From assembly GCF_016744155.1 (NCBI RefSeq), contig NZ_JADGEW010000009.1, positions 62,001 to 126,000 on the forward strand: a stretch of DNA of 64,000 nt, in the 5' to 3' direction. Shown piece by piece: positions 1-7,822 of the stretch (position 1 is its first letter; every line of letters starts with the position of its first letter). The position numbers and the translations under genes are program-made. Source of the DNA: Amphritea sp. (GTDB lineage Bacteria > Pseudomonadota > Gammaproteobacteria > Pseudomonadales > Balneatricaceae). The notes beneath the pieces are model-generated. The model was not told the DNA's origin and did not search any database. It saw only the letters and a list, made by a program, of their open reading frames with translations.

Positions 1-242
1 CCAGCACGACCTTCAAGCACAGCATCTGGAGTAACCAAACGAAACAGCCCCTCGACTACATAAATTACCTCATCGTAGAGTACTGTCCATGCGATCGAGC
101 AGTTATCGAAACGGGCGATACCGGCCCCCATACTCGAGCTAATATCCGATGAGATTGCCCGCCCTACTTCAGCATGTCCCGGCGGTCCACCACGATGAGT
201 AAAACTGATCTCACTACCTTTAACTAAACGTGCCTTTGTCAT
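1..242 (-). CDS. EutQ-like cupin protein (DUF861 family), 3' part beyond the window
   Basis: Read on the minus strand, an ATG at 242-240 opens a frame that runs off the left edge, giving about 80 residues. An AGAGAG ribosome site lies a few bases upstream. The visible part contains GPPGHAEVGRAISS and later TVLYDEVIYVVEGLFRL, which has the shape of the cupin fold seen in EutQ/DUF861 proteins, where a glutamate and following hydrophobics form the first cupin motif. Such proteins are small beta-barrel enzymes or metabolite-binding proteins. It lies 21 bp after the FAD oxidoreductase gene on the same strand and is probably the next gene of that operon. The exact reaction is unknown. The family call is by eye from the N-terminal part only. 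Confidence 0.6.
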   Translation of the reverse strand, partial: MTKARLVKGSEISFTHRGGPPGHAEVGRAISSDISSSMGAGIARFDNCSIAWTVLYDEVIYVVEGLFRLVTPDAVLEGRA

Positions 243-263
243 AAATTACTCTCTAAATAACTA

Positions 264-1598
264 TCAGACTTCGCTGCGGCTTTGCCATTCAGCCAATTTA
301 AGACGAGCGCGTACACCGACACCCAGAAAAGGTTGCGGTGGAACCCGGGCAGGTATACCTGAAACCTCCTGCATATGTCGTTGCAACTCAGAATCACCAC
401 CGGATGCCAGCTCTGCTAATAGCTTCCCGGATATAGTACCCCGTGCTGCACCCACACCGTTGTGACAGCATGACGCGAACATCCCCGGCTCAAGCTCGCC
501 AAAGAACGAAGTGTAGTTACGCGACAAAGCACAAACACCGCCCCAGGTATTTTCAAAAGATACATTTTTAAGCATCGGATAACGGGCTACCATTGCCTGG
601 CGATGTAGGTCATGGATTTTGTTACGGTCCTCTGCACTACTACCGTAATTAGGTACAAAACGATATTGATTACGCACGATTAGTCGTCGATCCTGGGTCA
701 TTCTCAAAGTAGTACCTGCATGATCTGCGGGAGTCAGTCCCCAGTCTGTAGTACCACCATAAGCCTGAAATTCTGTATCACTCAACGGTCTCGTCATGCT
801 GGCAAAAGTCATGATAGGTAGCATCCGAGATTTCAGAAAACCCAACTGCTCAGTGAATATATTGGTACCAAGAATTACATTCTTGGCATGAATCTCACCG
901 TCAGATGTCTTAGCAATCCACTTTCCACCAGCTGACCGTTCCAGCTTAAGCACTGGAGTCTCCTCCCAGCAGGTGACATTTTCCGGCATGTGCATCAGCA
1001 AACCGCGCATCAATGCCGCTGGCTGCATCAGAATACAACCCGGTGTGAACAGGGCCTGCTCATAGTAGTTAGTGCCCACTTTATGTTTCAGACTTTGCCC
1101 GTCCATCATCTGATGAGGTTCATCTAGTTCTTTTAACAAGTGCTGAAAGTGCTCAAGAAATTTCACGCCACGCTCACTAACCGCCCCCTGCAGTTTACCG
1201 GCATGAGACCACTGACAATCAATACCGTACTGGTTTACCTTCTCTTCCATATAGCTAATCGCCGCTCGGTTGAGTTGGATAAACTTTTTCTTACGCTGAA
1301 TATCCGGCCCTTCTAAATCTCCTTTGTGCGGCAGGTCGATAACGAAACCTGAATTACGGCCTGAGGTACCATGGCCTATCTGCTGTGCATCTACCAGCAC
1401 CACCCGTTGTTCTGGATTCAGCTCAGCCAACCGACGGGTGGCAGCAGTCCCCACAAAGCCACCACCAATCACTAGCCAGTCTGTCTCCTCTTTCTTGGAA
1501 ACAGGTGTAGTAGCCGATAAATGTTGTCTGTATTCAGGTGGCAGAATTTCGAACCAGCCACAGCTACTGTCATCAGCAGGCAGTTTTATCTTTTTCAT
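264..1598 (-). CDS. FAD-dependent oxidoreductase, DadA/PuuB type
   Basis: This 444-residue protein has a Rossmann GxGxxG at residues 45-50 (GGGFVG), an acidic end to the second strand (VLVDA), and the GTSGRNSGF segment at 77-85 typical of glycine/D-amino-acid oxidases and gamma-glutamylputrescine oxidoreductase. The C-terminal FxGELEPGMFASCCHNGVG stretch fits the FAD-binding C-terminal motif of the same family. These enzymes oxidise secondary or N-methylated amines to imines, often passing electrons to oxygen or quinone. It lies downstream of the rubredoxin-reductase, aldehyde dehydrogenase and Rieske genes, so a later oxidation of an N-methyl amine or amino acid is a reasonable inference. 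The ATG at 1598 has only a weak upstream site. The substrate is not identifiable. Confidence 0.8.
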   Translation of the reverse strand: MKKIKLPADDSSCGWFEILPPEYRQHLSATTPVSKKEETDWLVIGGGFVGTAATRRLAELNPEQRVVLVDAQQIGHGTSGRNSGFVIDLPHKGDLEGPDIQRKKKFIQLNRAAISYMEEKVNQYGIDCQWSHAGKLQGAVSERGVKFLEHFQHLLKELDEPHQMMDGQSLKHKVGTNYYEQALFTPGCILMQPAALMRGLLMHMPENVTCWEETPVLKLERSAGGKWIAKTSDGEIHAKNVILGTNIFTEQLGFLKSRMLPIMTFASMTRPLSDTEFQAYGGTTDWGLTPADHAGTTLRMTQDRRLIVRNQYRFVPNYGSSAEDRNKIHDLHRQAMVARYPMLKNVSFENTWGGVCALSRNYTSFFGELEPGMFASCCHNGVGAARGTISGKLLAELASGGDSELQRHMQEVSGIPARVPPQPFLGVGVRARLKLAEWQSRSEV

Positions 1599-1669
1599 AT
1601 GACTATCCAGCTATCTTATTCTCTAATTATTTTTCATAACCTGTTGCGATTCTCAGCATAGAACTGGAC

Positions 1670-1689
1670 AGTAGGCGCTAACGCCCACT
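1670..1689 (-). other. Intercistronic hairpin
   Basis: An inverted repeat with 8-base arms (AGTAGGCG at 1670-1677 and CGCCCACT at 1682-1689, one G-T pair) and loop CTAA lies between the rubredoxin-reductase and FAD oxidoreductase genes. No T tract follows on the minus strand, so it is more likely an mRNA stability or processing structure than a terminator. Confidence 0.4.
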
Positions 1690-1738
1690 ATATAATCTAC
1701 AGGTATCAAGCAATTAACCTGAACTCAGGAATAAGTAC

Positions 1739-3106
1739 TCAGGCGACCGATAACTCATCGGCAGCTGCTACCTTATCGGTCCACTGTTGGCGCTCACCGA
1801 TTAAATCACCCGCCAATGCATAACCTAGTACCCGGCCATCACTCGAAACATACAAACCGCGCATGCCCGTTTCGCTCGACTCAACCTGCCATTCTCCAGC
1901 CTGATTCGGTGCGGGAGTTAACAACGTAAGCGGTAGAGCCGGAGTTTTGACCATTACCGGCATCAACGGGTACTTAGCCATAGTTGGACGTCCTAAAAGA
2001 CAGTCTGCCAATGCCCGTACGCCAAAATTTATCGGCGCTATATACGGTAGCAACTGTCCCTGAATCTCAGCACAATCACCCAATGCATAAACATCCGCAA
2101 CATTAGTACGCAAACCACCATTAACAACGATGCCCCTATTGCAGGTAACACCCGCGGTTTCTGCTAACTCAGTACGGGGCTTAAGTCCTACGGCAGAGAT
2201 GACCAGTCCGGTCTCAATGACCTGCCCATCTTTCAGGGTCAGACGATACCCCTCTGCCTGCTTATCAATTTTCTCAACCGTATTTTCCAGATACCAGTCA
2301 ACGTTCTGTGCTGATAGATTGGTTTGAAGTTGTTGCCCGATCTCCTGAGGTAGCAAACGATCCATCGGCCAACCGGTCAAACCTATTACAGCAACCGCAT
2401 ACCCCTTACCTGAAAGGTCATTAGCAAATTCACACCCAATCAGACCGTTACCAATAATTGTGACATGCTTACGTCCTTCCAATTGATCACGGAAGCGGCG
2501 ATAGTCATTCAAATCATTGATACTCAAAACATCTTCAGCACCACTACCTTTAAACGTTAACCTGATTGGTGCAGCACCTTGCGCAAGAATCAATTTGCTG
2601 TATTTCTGTTCGCCCAAATCGGTATGCAACAGATGTTGGTCGGCATCGATATCGGTCACTTTACAACGGGCGTGTATACGAATATCTAGTCGCTGTTCGA
2701 TCTCCAACACCGTTTCAGATATTAGGTCGACCGCCCGCTTTTCCCGTGCCAATGCGTTCGACAGCCCCGGCTTAGAATAGATGACGCCATCATCAGCAGT
2801 GAAAAGCAGAATTTCCTTATCTGAGGAGCGCTGACGCAGCGCCTCTGCTAAGTTATATCCTGCATAACCACTGCCAATGATAACGACAGGTGCTTCTTTT
2901 TGTGGCTCTGTTTCAGCCACAGCAACCGCTACTGCATCGGCAGTTACTTCAATCATGTCAAAATCCGCTTTACCTACACCACAATCAGGGCACAACCAAT
3001 CTTGAGGAACATCTTCCCAAGAGGTGCCAGCAGCTATACCATCCGCTGGCCAACCTTTGGCTTCATCGTAGATAAGACCACAGATTACACAGAGCCATTT
3101 TTTCAT
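1739..3106 (-). CDS. Rubredoxin fused to NADH:rubredoxin reductase
   Basis: Residues 1-55 form a complete rubredoxin with the two metal-binding pairs C6/C9 and C39/C42. After a linker of about 20 residues an FAD/NAD reductase follows, with GSGYAG at 78-83, a second dinucleotide motif IIGNGLIG near 217, and YALGDCAEI near the C-terminal FAD site. The reductase half resembles AlkT/RubB, which passes electrons from NADH to rubredoxin, classically for alkane hydroxylase. No alkane hydroxylase is present here. The gene instead sits 30 bp after the aldehyde dehydrogenase, in line with a Rieske oxygenase that lacks its own reductase. A role as electron donor to that oxygenase is inference. ATG at 3106 follows a GGGAGA site. 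Confidence 0.88.
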   Translation of the reverse strand: MKKWLCVICGLIYDEAKGWPADGIAAGTSWEDVPQDWLCPDCGVGKADFDMIEVTADAVAVAVAETEPQKEAPVVIIGSGYAGYNLAEALRQRSSDKEILLFTADDGVIYSKPGLSNALAREKRAVDLISETVLEIEQRLDIRIHARCKVTDIDADQHLLHTDLGEQKYSKLILAQGAAPIRLTFKGSGAEDVLSINDLNDYRRFRDQLEGRKHVTIIGNGLIGCEFANDLSGKGYAVAVIGLTGWPMDRLLPQEIGQQLQTNLSAQNVDWYLENTVEKIDKQAEGYRLTLKDGQVIETGLVISAVGLKPRTELAETAGVTCNRGIVVNGGLRTNVADVYALGDCAEIQGQLLPYIAPINFGVRALADCLLGRPTMAKYPLMPVMVKTPALPLTLLTPAPNQAGEWQVESSETGMRGLYVSSDGRVLGYALAGDLIGERQQWTDKVAAADELSVA

Positions 3107-3136
3107 TAGTATTCTCCCGAATTCTGCTTCGCCAGT

Positions 3137-4588
3137 TTATTTAGAAGGACCAGTTACACGGATCGCCACGTTCTTAGTGTTAACGTAGCTATAGAGTGCT
3201 TCCTGGCCTTTTTCCCGACCAAAACCGGACAAACCCAGCCCACCAAAGGGTGTTTCGACACCACCGGCATACCATTCATTAACGAACACCTGCCCAGCTC
3301 TCAAAGCCCGGCTAGCCCGGATTGCACGCGTAAGATCATGGGTAAATACACCTGCTACCAGTCCGAAGTCTGTACCATTTGCCAGCGCCCAAGCTTCTTC
3401 TTCGGTATCGAACGGAGTAATTGCCAGTACCGGGCCAAATACTTCTTCGGTAAACAAATTCATATCGGGCGTCACATCGGCAAACACTGTAGGTTCAATG
3501 AAATAGCCCTTCAGATCAGCAGGCGCCTGTCCACCAGTGACCAAGCGAGCACCTTCGCTGACAGCCCGGTCACAGATGCGAAGAATTTGCTGTTGCTGTT
3601 GCCTTGATACCACTGGCGTTACCTCAGCATTATCCATCCCTGAACCGATACTCAGCCCTTTGCCCATCTCGGCAACTTTAGCCACAACCTCTTCGTAGAT
3701 ATCGCGATGAACCAACAGGCGAGACATTGCTGAGCAGACCTGTCCTGCATTAAAAAAGATACCCCAGCGGACACTGTCCAACAGCTGATTCATATCTGCA
3801 TCAGGGAAGGCAACCGCTGCAGATTTTCCACCCAATTCCATTACACTTGGAATTGCGTGTTCTGCCGCCGCTTTAAGAATTGACTGACCGGTCGGCACCG
3901 AGCCAGTAAACACAATTTGATTAATATCTGGATGAGATACCAGAGCATTACCTACTTCACGGCCAGGACCACAAAGAAGACTAAGCGCACCATCAGGAAG
4001 GCCCGCTCTTTTGCAAGCAGTAGCCAGCCATGTCATGGCCAGCGGCGTAATTTCAGGAGATTTAACAATAACGGCATTTCCTGCAGCCAGAGCAGGTGCC
4101 AATGAGCGGGCACAAATATCCACCGGGAAATTCCAAGGTACGATCTGAGCCGATATCCCTACAGGTTCGTAATAAGTAAAATCAATATAGTCTTCACCTA
4201 AAGGGATGGATTTGCCCTCAATTTTATCTGCCATTCCGCCGTAATAATCAAAGTACCGTGCGGCGATTAGAAATTCTTCCCGTGCATCATTCAGTGATTT
4301 ACCATTTTCACGAGCCAGTAACGGCGCGGCTTTATCGACGACATTACGAATTTCATCTGCAATTCTAGACATCAGCTCAGCCCGCTTTACCGGTCGGCAA
4401 TCAGTCAATACACCGGAATTCACACACGTGCGAGCAGCTACAACAGCACGCTCAACATCATTAGTGTTAGCCTGTGCTATTGTGGCAAAAATCTCATCAG
4501 TAGCAGGATCATAAACCTCAATTTTATCTGTAGCATCCACCCAGTCACCACCAATAAAATTAAGCCAGTTTTTAGTCGTCTCAGTCAT
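3137..4588 (-). CDS. NAD(P)-dependent aldehyde dehydrogenase
   Basis: An aldehyde dehydrogenase of 483 residues by the chosen start. It shows VPWNFP, the cofactor loop FTGSVPTG, the general-base segment ELGGKS and the catalytic-cysteine segment NAGQVCSA, then the C-terminal PFGGLGLSGFGREKG. Length and motifs match the betaine-aldehyde/gamma-aminobutyraldehyde dehydrogenase group, but the group alone does not fix the substrate. I prefer the ATG at 4588. A GTG four codons earlier is possible, and neither has a strong ribosome site. It lies directly downstream of the Rieske oxygenase, so oxidation of an aldehyde released by that enzyme or by the FAD oxidoreductase is likely. Confidence 0.88.
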   Translation of the reverse strand: MTETTKNWLNFIGGDWVDATDKIEVYDPATDEIFATIAQANTNDVERAVVAARTCVNSGVLTDCRPVKRAELMSRIADEIRNVVDKAAPLLARENGKSLNDAREEFLIAARYFDYYGGMADKIEGKSIPLGEDYIDFTYYEPVGISAQIVPWNFPVDICARSLAPALAAGNAVIVKSPEITPLAMTWLATACKRAGLPDGALSLLCGPGREVGNALVSHPDINQIVFTGSVPTGQSILKAAAEHAIPSVMELGGKSAAVAFPDADMNQLLDSVRWGIFFNAGQVCSAMSRLLVHRDIYEEVVAKVAEMGKGLSIGSGMDNAEVTPVVSRQQQQQILRICDRAVSEGARLVTGGQAPADLKGYFIEPTVFADVTPDMNLFTEEVFGPVLAITPFDTEEEAWALANGTDFGLVAGVFTHDLTRAIRASRALRAGQVFVNEWYAGGVETPFGGLGLSGFGREKGQEALYSYVNTKNVAIRVTGPSK

Positions 4589-4616
4589 GGCATCTATCAC
4601 TTTGTTGTTATTATCA

Positions 4617-4642
4617 GGGAGGTACGCACGGGCGCACCTCCC
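4617..4642 (-). other. Intercistronic hairpin between oxygenase and aldehyde dehydrogenase genes
   Basis: GGGAGGT at 4617-4623 pairs perfectly with ACCTCCC at 4636-4642 around a GC-rich 12-base loop. There is no T run after it on the minus strand. It lies 24 bases after the Rieske stop codon and 28 bases before the next start. It could protect the upstream mRNA end, mark a processing site or weakly attenuate transcription. Confidence 0.45.
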
Positions 4643-4666
4643 TCAGCACAGTCTATATAAAACTAA

Positions 4667-5854
4667 TTATTGATCAGCATCGCGAGCATACTGATTCGCT
4701 ACCCACTGATGGAAATGATGCGTCGGACCGTCTAATACAGGAGAGAAAACACCACCTTTGAAGGCTGGAGATTTACGCCCATTTTGCATCCCTTCAACAG
4801 CGAAGACGTCTTCACCAAATACCACCTTCCAGCTTTCCAGAACAGCAGAGCGACAAGCTTCATAGCGGTCACCTGTTGCCTCTTCACCAACATATGCCAG
4901 CTCAAGTTTTTCCAAAGTACGGCTATTCGATTGCGGCTGAAGAATGATGGCGAAAACATGATCAGCCTGCACACCTAATAGAACATTGGGATACAGTGAT
5001 ATGTACTCAGCCTGACGAATTTTATCTTCCGGCCAGTCGGTGAATTGTGGCAAACTGGTACCAGCAACATCCGACAAGTTATAGGTGTAACTACCCTGAC
5101 CCGACATATCGTCATTAACAATCAGGTTATAGTGCTGCTCTAGTGGTGAGTATGTATTCAGACTCGGATGTACCCATGGCAAATGATAGGCTTCGCAGTA
5201 ATTCTCAACCGCTAGTTTCCAGTTAGATTCAACAGTCAGTTCCATATTGCTGCCAGTACGAGCAACATTTACCTTCTCAAAACCACCTTTACCGGTAAAC
5301 TCTTCCCAGCGCTGAACCAAAGGTGCGATGAAACTATCGAAATCCTGTGCATCACCGGACAAGTTAATGAACACTATGCCGTTCCAGACAGCCGCGCGAA
5401 TCTCTTTCAGACCATGCTTCTCACAGACAAAACCTTCTGCGGTATGCTTACCTACACCACCGATATGCGGTGTGCCTTTCAAGTTACCGTTGAGATCATA
5501 AGTCCATGAATGGTAAGGGCAACGCACCATGCCTTCTACTTCAGTCTCTTCACGGAGCATAATCATGCCGCGATGGCTGCAGATGTTATGAAATACTTTC
5601 AGTTCACCATCACGGTTACGCATTACCGCCAGCGGTAGACCCATAAAATCAACTGGCTTAGCAAATCCATTCTTTGGTAGTTCACTGGCAAACACCAGTC
5701 CCGCCCAGTTTTTACCCAACACATTATCGCGTTCATACTCAAACAGAGCTGGATCGTCATACACAGCATTAGGCATACCATTAGCTTGGGCTATTGGCTG
5801 GCGTACTGCATCCAGGGCAGTCATAGGAATACGATGTTTTACTGAAGTCGTCAT
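4667..5854 (-). CDS. Rieske non-heme iron oxygenase, large subunit (betaine/choline/carnitine monooxygenase type)
   Basis: This 395-residue protein has a Rieske 2Fe-2S site (C92, H94, C112, H115; CSH and CPYH motifs). A mononuclear iron region follows with NYCEAYHLPWVHP at 218-230, which supplies two histidines, and a C-terminal acidic stretch (EDVFAVEGMQNG) that can supply the carboxylate. The layout is that of GbcA, CntA/YeaW and plant choline monooxygenase, which hydroxylate quaternary ammonium compounds and thereby cause demethylation or C-N cleavage. The usual ferredoxin reductase partner is absent; the nearest reductase is the rubredoxin fusion at 1739-3106. A GGTGAG site precedes the ATG at 5854. 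The substrate could be a betaine, carnitine or an N-methylated ring compound; the sequence does not decide. Confidence 0.85.
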   Translation of the reverse strand: MTTSVKHRIPMTALDAVRQPIAQANGMPNAVYDDPALFEYERDNVLGKNWAGLVFASELPKNGFAKPVDFMGLPLAVMRNRDGELKVFHNICSHRGMIMLREETEVEGMVRCPYHSWTYDLNGNLKGTPHIGGVGKHTAEGFVCEKHGLKEIRAAVWNGIVFINLSGDAQDFDSFIAPLVQRWEEFTGKGGFEKVNVARTGSNMELTVESNWKLAVENYCEAYHLPWVHPSLNTYSPLEQHYNLIVNDDMSGQGSYTYNLSDVAGTSLPQFTDWPEDKIRQAEYISLYPNVLLGVQADHVFAIILQPQSNSRTLEKLELAYVGEEATGDRYEACRSAVLESWKVVFGEDVFAVEGMQNGRKSPAFKGGVFSPVLDGPTHHFHQWVANQYARDADQ

Positions 5855-6323
5855 CTTAAGAGTCTCACCTTAAGTACCATCCGCGATGGACAGATAGAAT
5901 TTATTGTTATGGTTAGCAGCTAATTACGATTTCTTGAGATAAATCATGGAAACCGATCAGATCAGTGCTTTCAGGATTGATAATACTGATGACAAAAAGC
6001 CTGAGACAAACGACTTTTATGACAGGAATGCATGACAAAAACTCATTACTATAAATTCTGAGGACTTAGATTGAAGAATAAAACCTTTAAAATTGGTGGC
6101 TTGAAGTAAATACCTGTAGAAAGCGCAACATTAAAAAAACGACCTGACTTTATCTCCCTTCACTCATTTTTTTTCAAATTTAGCTGACACTTCGTTGTCC
6201 TGAAGCAACAAGTTAATGAGCATTGGTAATGAAACGATGAGTAGTTGTCGTTTTACAACCCCCCGGTCAATACACCTAAATAAGCGCATAAAAATAAATC
6301 CTATTTCTATGCGAGACAAAACA
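5855..6323. promoter_or_regulatory. Divergent control region between oxygenase operon and dddP-like gene
   Basis: About 470 AT-rich bases with no convincing gene. Two dyads stand out: a perfect TTAGC-A-GCTAA at 5913-5923, about 60 bp upstream of the oxygenase start, and ATCAGT (5961-5966) with ACTGAT (5985-5990) separated by 18 bases. Either could bind the LysR protein encoded at 9584-10489, but this is inference. The span shrinks if the M24 gene starts at 6216. Confidence 0.35.
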
Positions 6324-7568
6324 ATGACTTCAAAGAATAACTATCATTACCAAAACGAATCAAACCGTCTTATCAACCCGGTCACTGAGACCTGCCACAA
6401 AGCCGCACGAAAATACCGACTGGAAAGAGTCAGAAAGCAGCTATTAGAAAAGAACTGTAGCGCCATTTTACTCTACGATCCGGTCAATATTCGTTATGCC
6501 ACCGACAGTTCCAATATGCAGGTTTGGACGTTACACAACTTTGCTCGCTATAGTCTGGTTTTTGCAGAAGGCCCTGTTATTCAGTGGGAATTTCACAACT
6601 GTGAACACCTACTCGAAGGTAATGAACTGATCGATGAAATCCGTACGGCTATTAACTGGAGTTATTTCGGAGCAGGTTCACGCATCAACGAAAAGGCCCA
6701 ACAGTGGGCTGGCGAGATCACCGATCTGGTACGCAAACATGGTGGTGACAATCTGAATTTGGCAGTAGACAAGGCAGACTTGGAAGGACTAGAACTACTA
6801 CAACAACAAGGCCTTACGCTAATTGAAGGTCATAGTCTGATGGAAGAGGCCCGCAAGATAAAGTCAGACGAAGAGATTGAGTTAATGCGTTGGACCATCA
6901 AAGTCTGCGAACAGGGTATCCAGCGTATGCATGATGAGCTAAGACCGGGGATGACCGAAAACGAGCTCTGGGCCTGGCTTCATTTTGAAAATATACGTAA
7001 TGGCGGTGAATGGATCGAGACTCGCTTGCTAGCAAGTGGGCCGCGCACAAATCCCTGGATGCAAGAGTCCAGCAACAGGGTAATGCAGGAGGGTGAGATG
7101 CTCTGCTTCGATACTGACCTTATTGGCCCCTACGGCTATTGTGCTGATATTTCACGCGCTTGGACCGTAGGTCATGTGCTACCTACCGATGAACAACGCC
7201 GACTCTACTCTCTAGCCTATGAGCAGGTGCAAACCAATATGGCATTACTAAAAGCGGGTCTCAGCTACAGAGAGTTCTCTGAACAAGCCTGGAGAATTCC
7301 CGCTGAGTTCTATCACAACCGCTACTGTTGCGTCAGCCATGGTATAGGAATGTGCGATGAGTACCCTGCCATTGCTCATCAGGGTCACGACTGGGATAGC
7401 GCCGGATACGATGGTGTATTCGAAGAGAATATGGTGGTCTGTGTCGAGAGTTACATTGGTGCCGAGGGTGGTAAAGAAGGGGTAAAGTTGGAGCAACAGG
7501 TTCTGATTACTTCCCAAGGTGTAACTGAGCTTTCCAACTATTCATGGCAGGACAGCTGGCTACTCTAA
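6324..7568 (+). CDS. dddP: DddP-like M24 family protein, candidate DMSP lyase
   Basis: The protein has 414 residues from this start and belongs to the creatinase/prolidase (M24) fold family. It carries blocks very like DddP, the M24-family enzyme that cleaves dimethylsulfoniopropionate to DMS and acrylate: YDPVNIRYATDSSNMQ near the N-terminus and GGEWIETRLLASGPRTNPW in the middle. All six expected metal ligands are present (D263, D265, D275, H339, E375, E390). The acidic residue of the HGxGxCDE block, which I recall being proposed as the catalytic base of DddP, is D345. Spacing between ligands matches DddP within one residue. The N-terminus differs from DddP and the start is uncertain: ATGs at 6216, 6237 and 6309 are in frame. 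Cleavage of another substrate cannot be excluded. A BCCT carrier follows. Confidence 0.68.
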   Translation: MTSKNNYHYQNESNRLINPVTETCHKAARKYRLERVRKQLLEKNCSAILLYDPVNIRYATDSSNMQVWTLHNFARYSLVFAEGPVIQWEFHNCEHLLEGNELIDEIRTAINWSYFGAGSRINEKAQQWAGEITDLVRKHGGDNLNLAVDKADLEGLELLQQQGLTLIEGHSLMEEARKIKSDEEIELMRWTIKVCEQGIQRMHDELRPGMTENELWAWLHFENIRNGGEWIETRLLASGPRTNPWMQESSNRVMQEGEMLCFDTDLIGPYGYCADISRAWTVGHVLPTDEQRRLYSLAYEQVQTNMALLKAGLSYREFSEQAWRIPAEFYHNRYCCVSHGIGMCDEYPAIAHQGHDWDSAGYDGVFEENMVVCVESYIGAEGGKEGVKLEQQVLITSQGVTELSNYSWQDSWLL

Positions 7569-7682
7569 CTCCTTAATTTAACTACAAGCATATCTCATCC
7601 ATTACAAAACCTCATATATATAAACCCAAAAAGTAGTTTGATACATATCAAGCTTTTCAAGAATATGAGTTGCACTTCTGGA

Positions 7683-7712
7683 ATAACTCCGACTTCTATG
7701 CGCCGGAGTTAT
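7683..7712 (+). other. Hairpin between dddP-like gene and BCCT gene
   Basis: ATAACTCCG at 7683-7691 and CGGAGTTAT at 7704-7712 form a perfect 9-bp stem with a 12-base loop. The following bases are only mildly T-rich. It may be a weak terminator or a processing structure that separates expression of the lyase-like gene from the transporter gene. Confidence 0.4.
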
Positions 7713-7822
7713 CTTCAGCAGAAGCAGATATAGACCGCACCTGAGTGGCCCTGTATCAACAATCAATAACGCACACGAAAAGACTGTCTTACAACAAGTC
7801 AAATAATAACGGAGACTTCATA

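Noticed and set aside
1739..3106. Alkane hydroxylase electron chain
   Set aside because: The rubredoxin-reductase fusion has no AlkB or CYP153 partner here; its neighbours are amine/betaine type enzymes.
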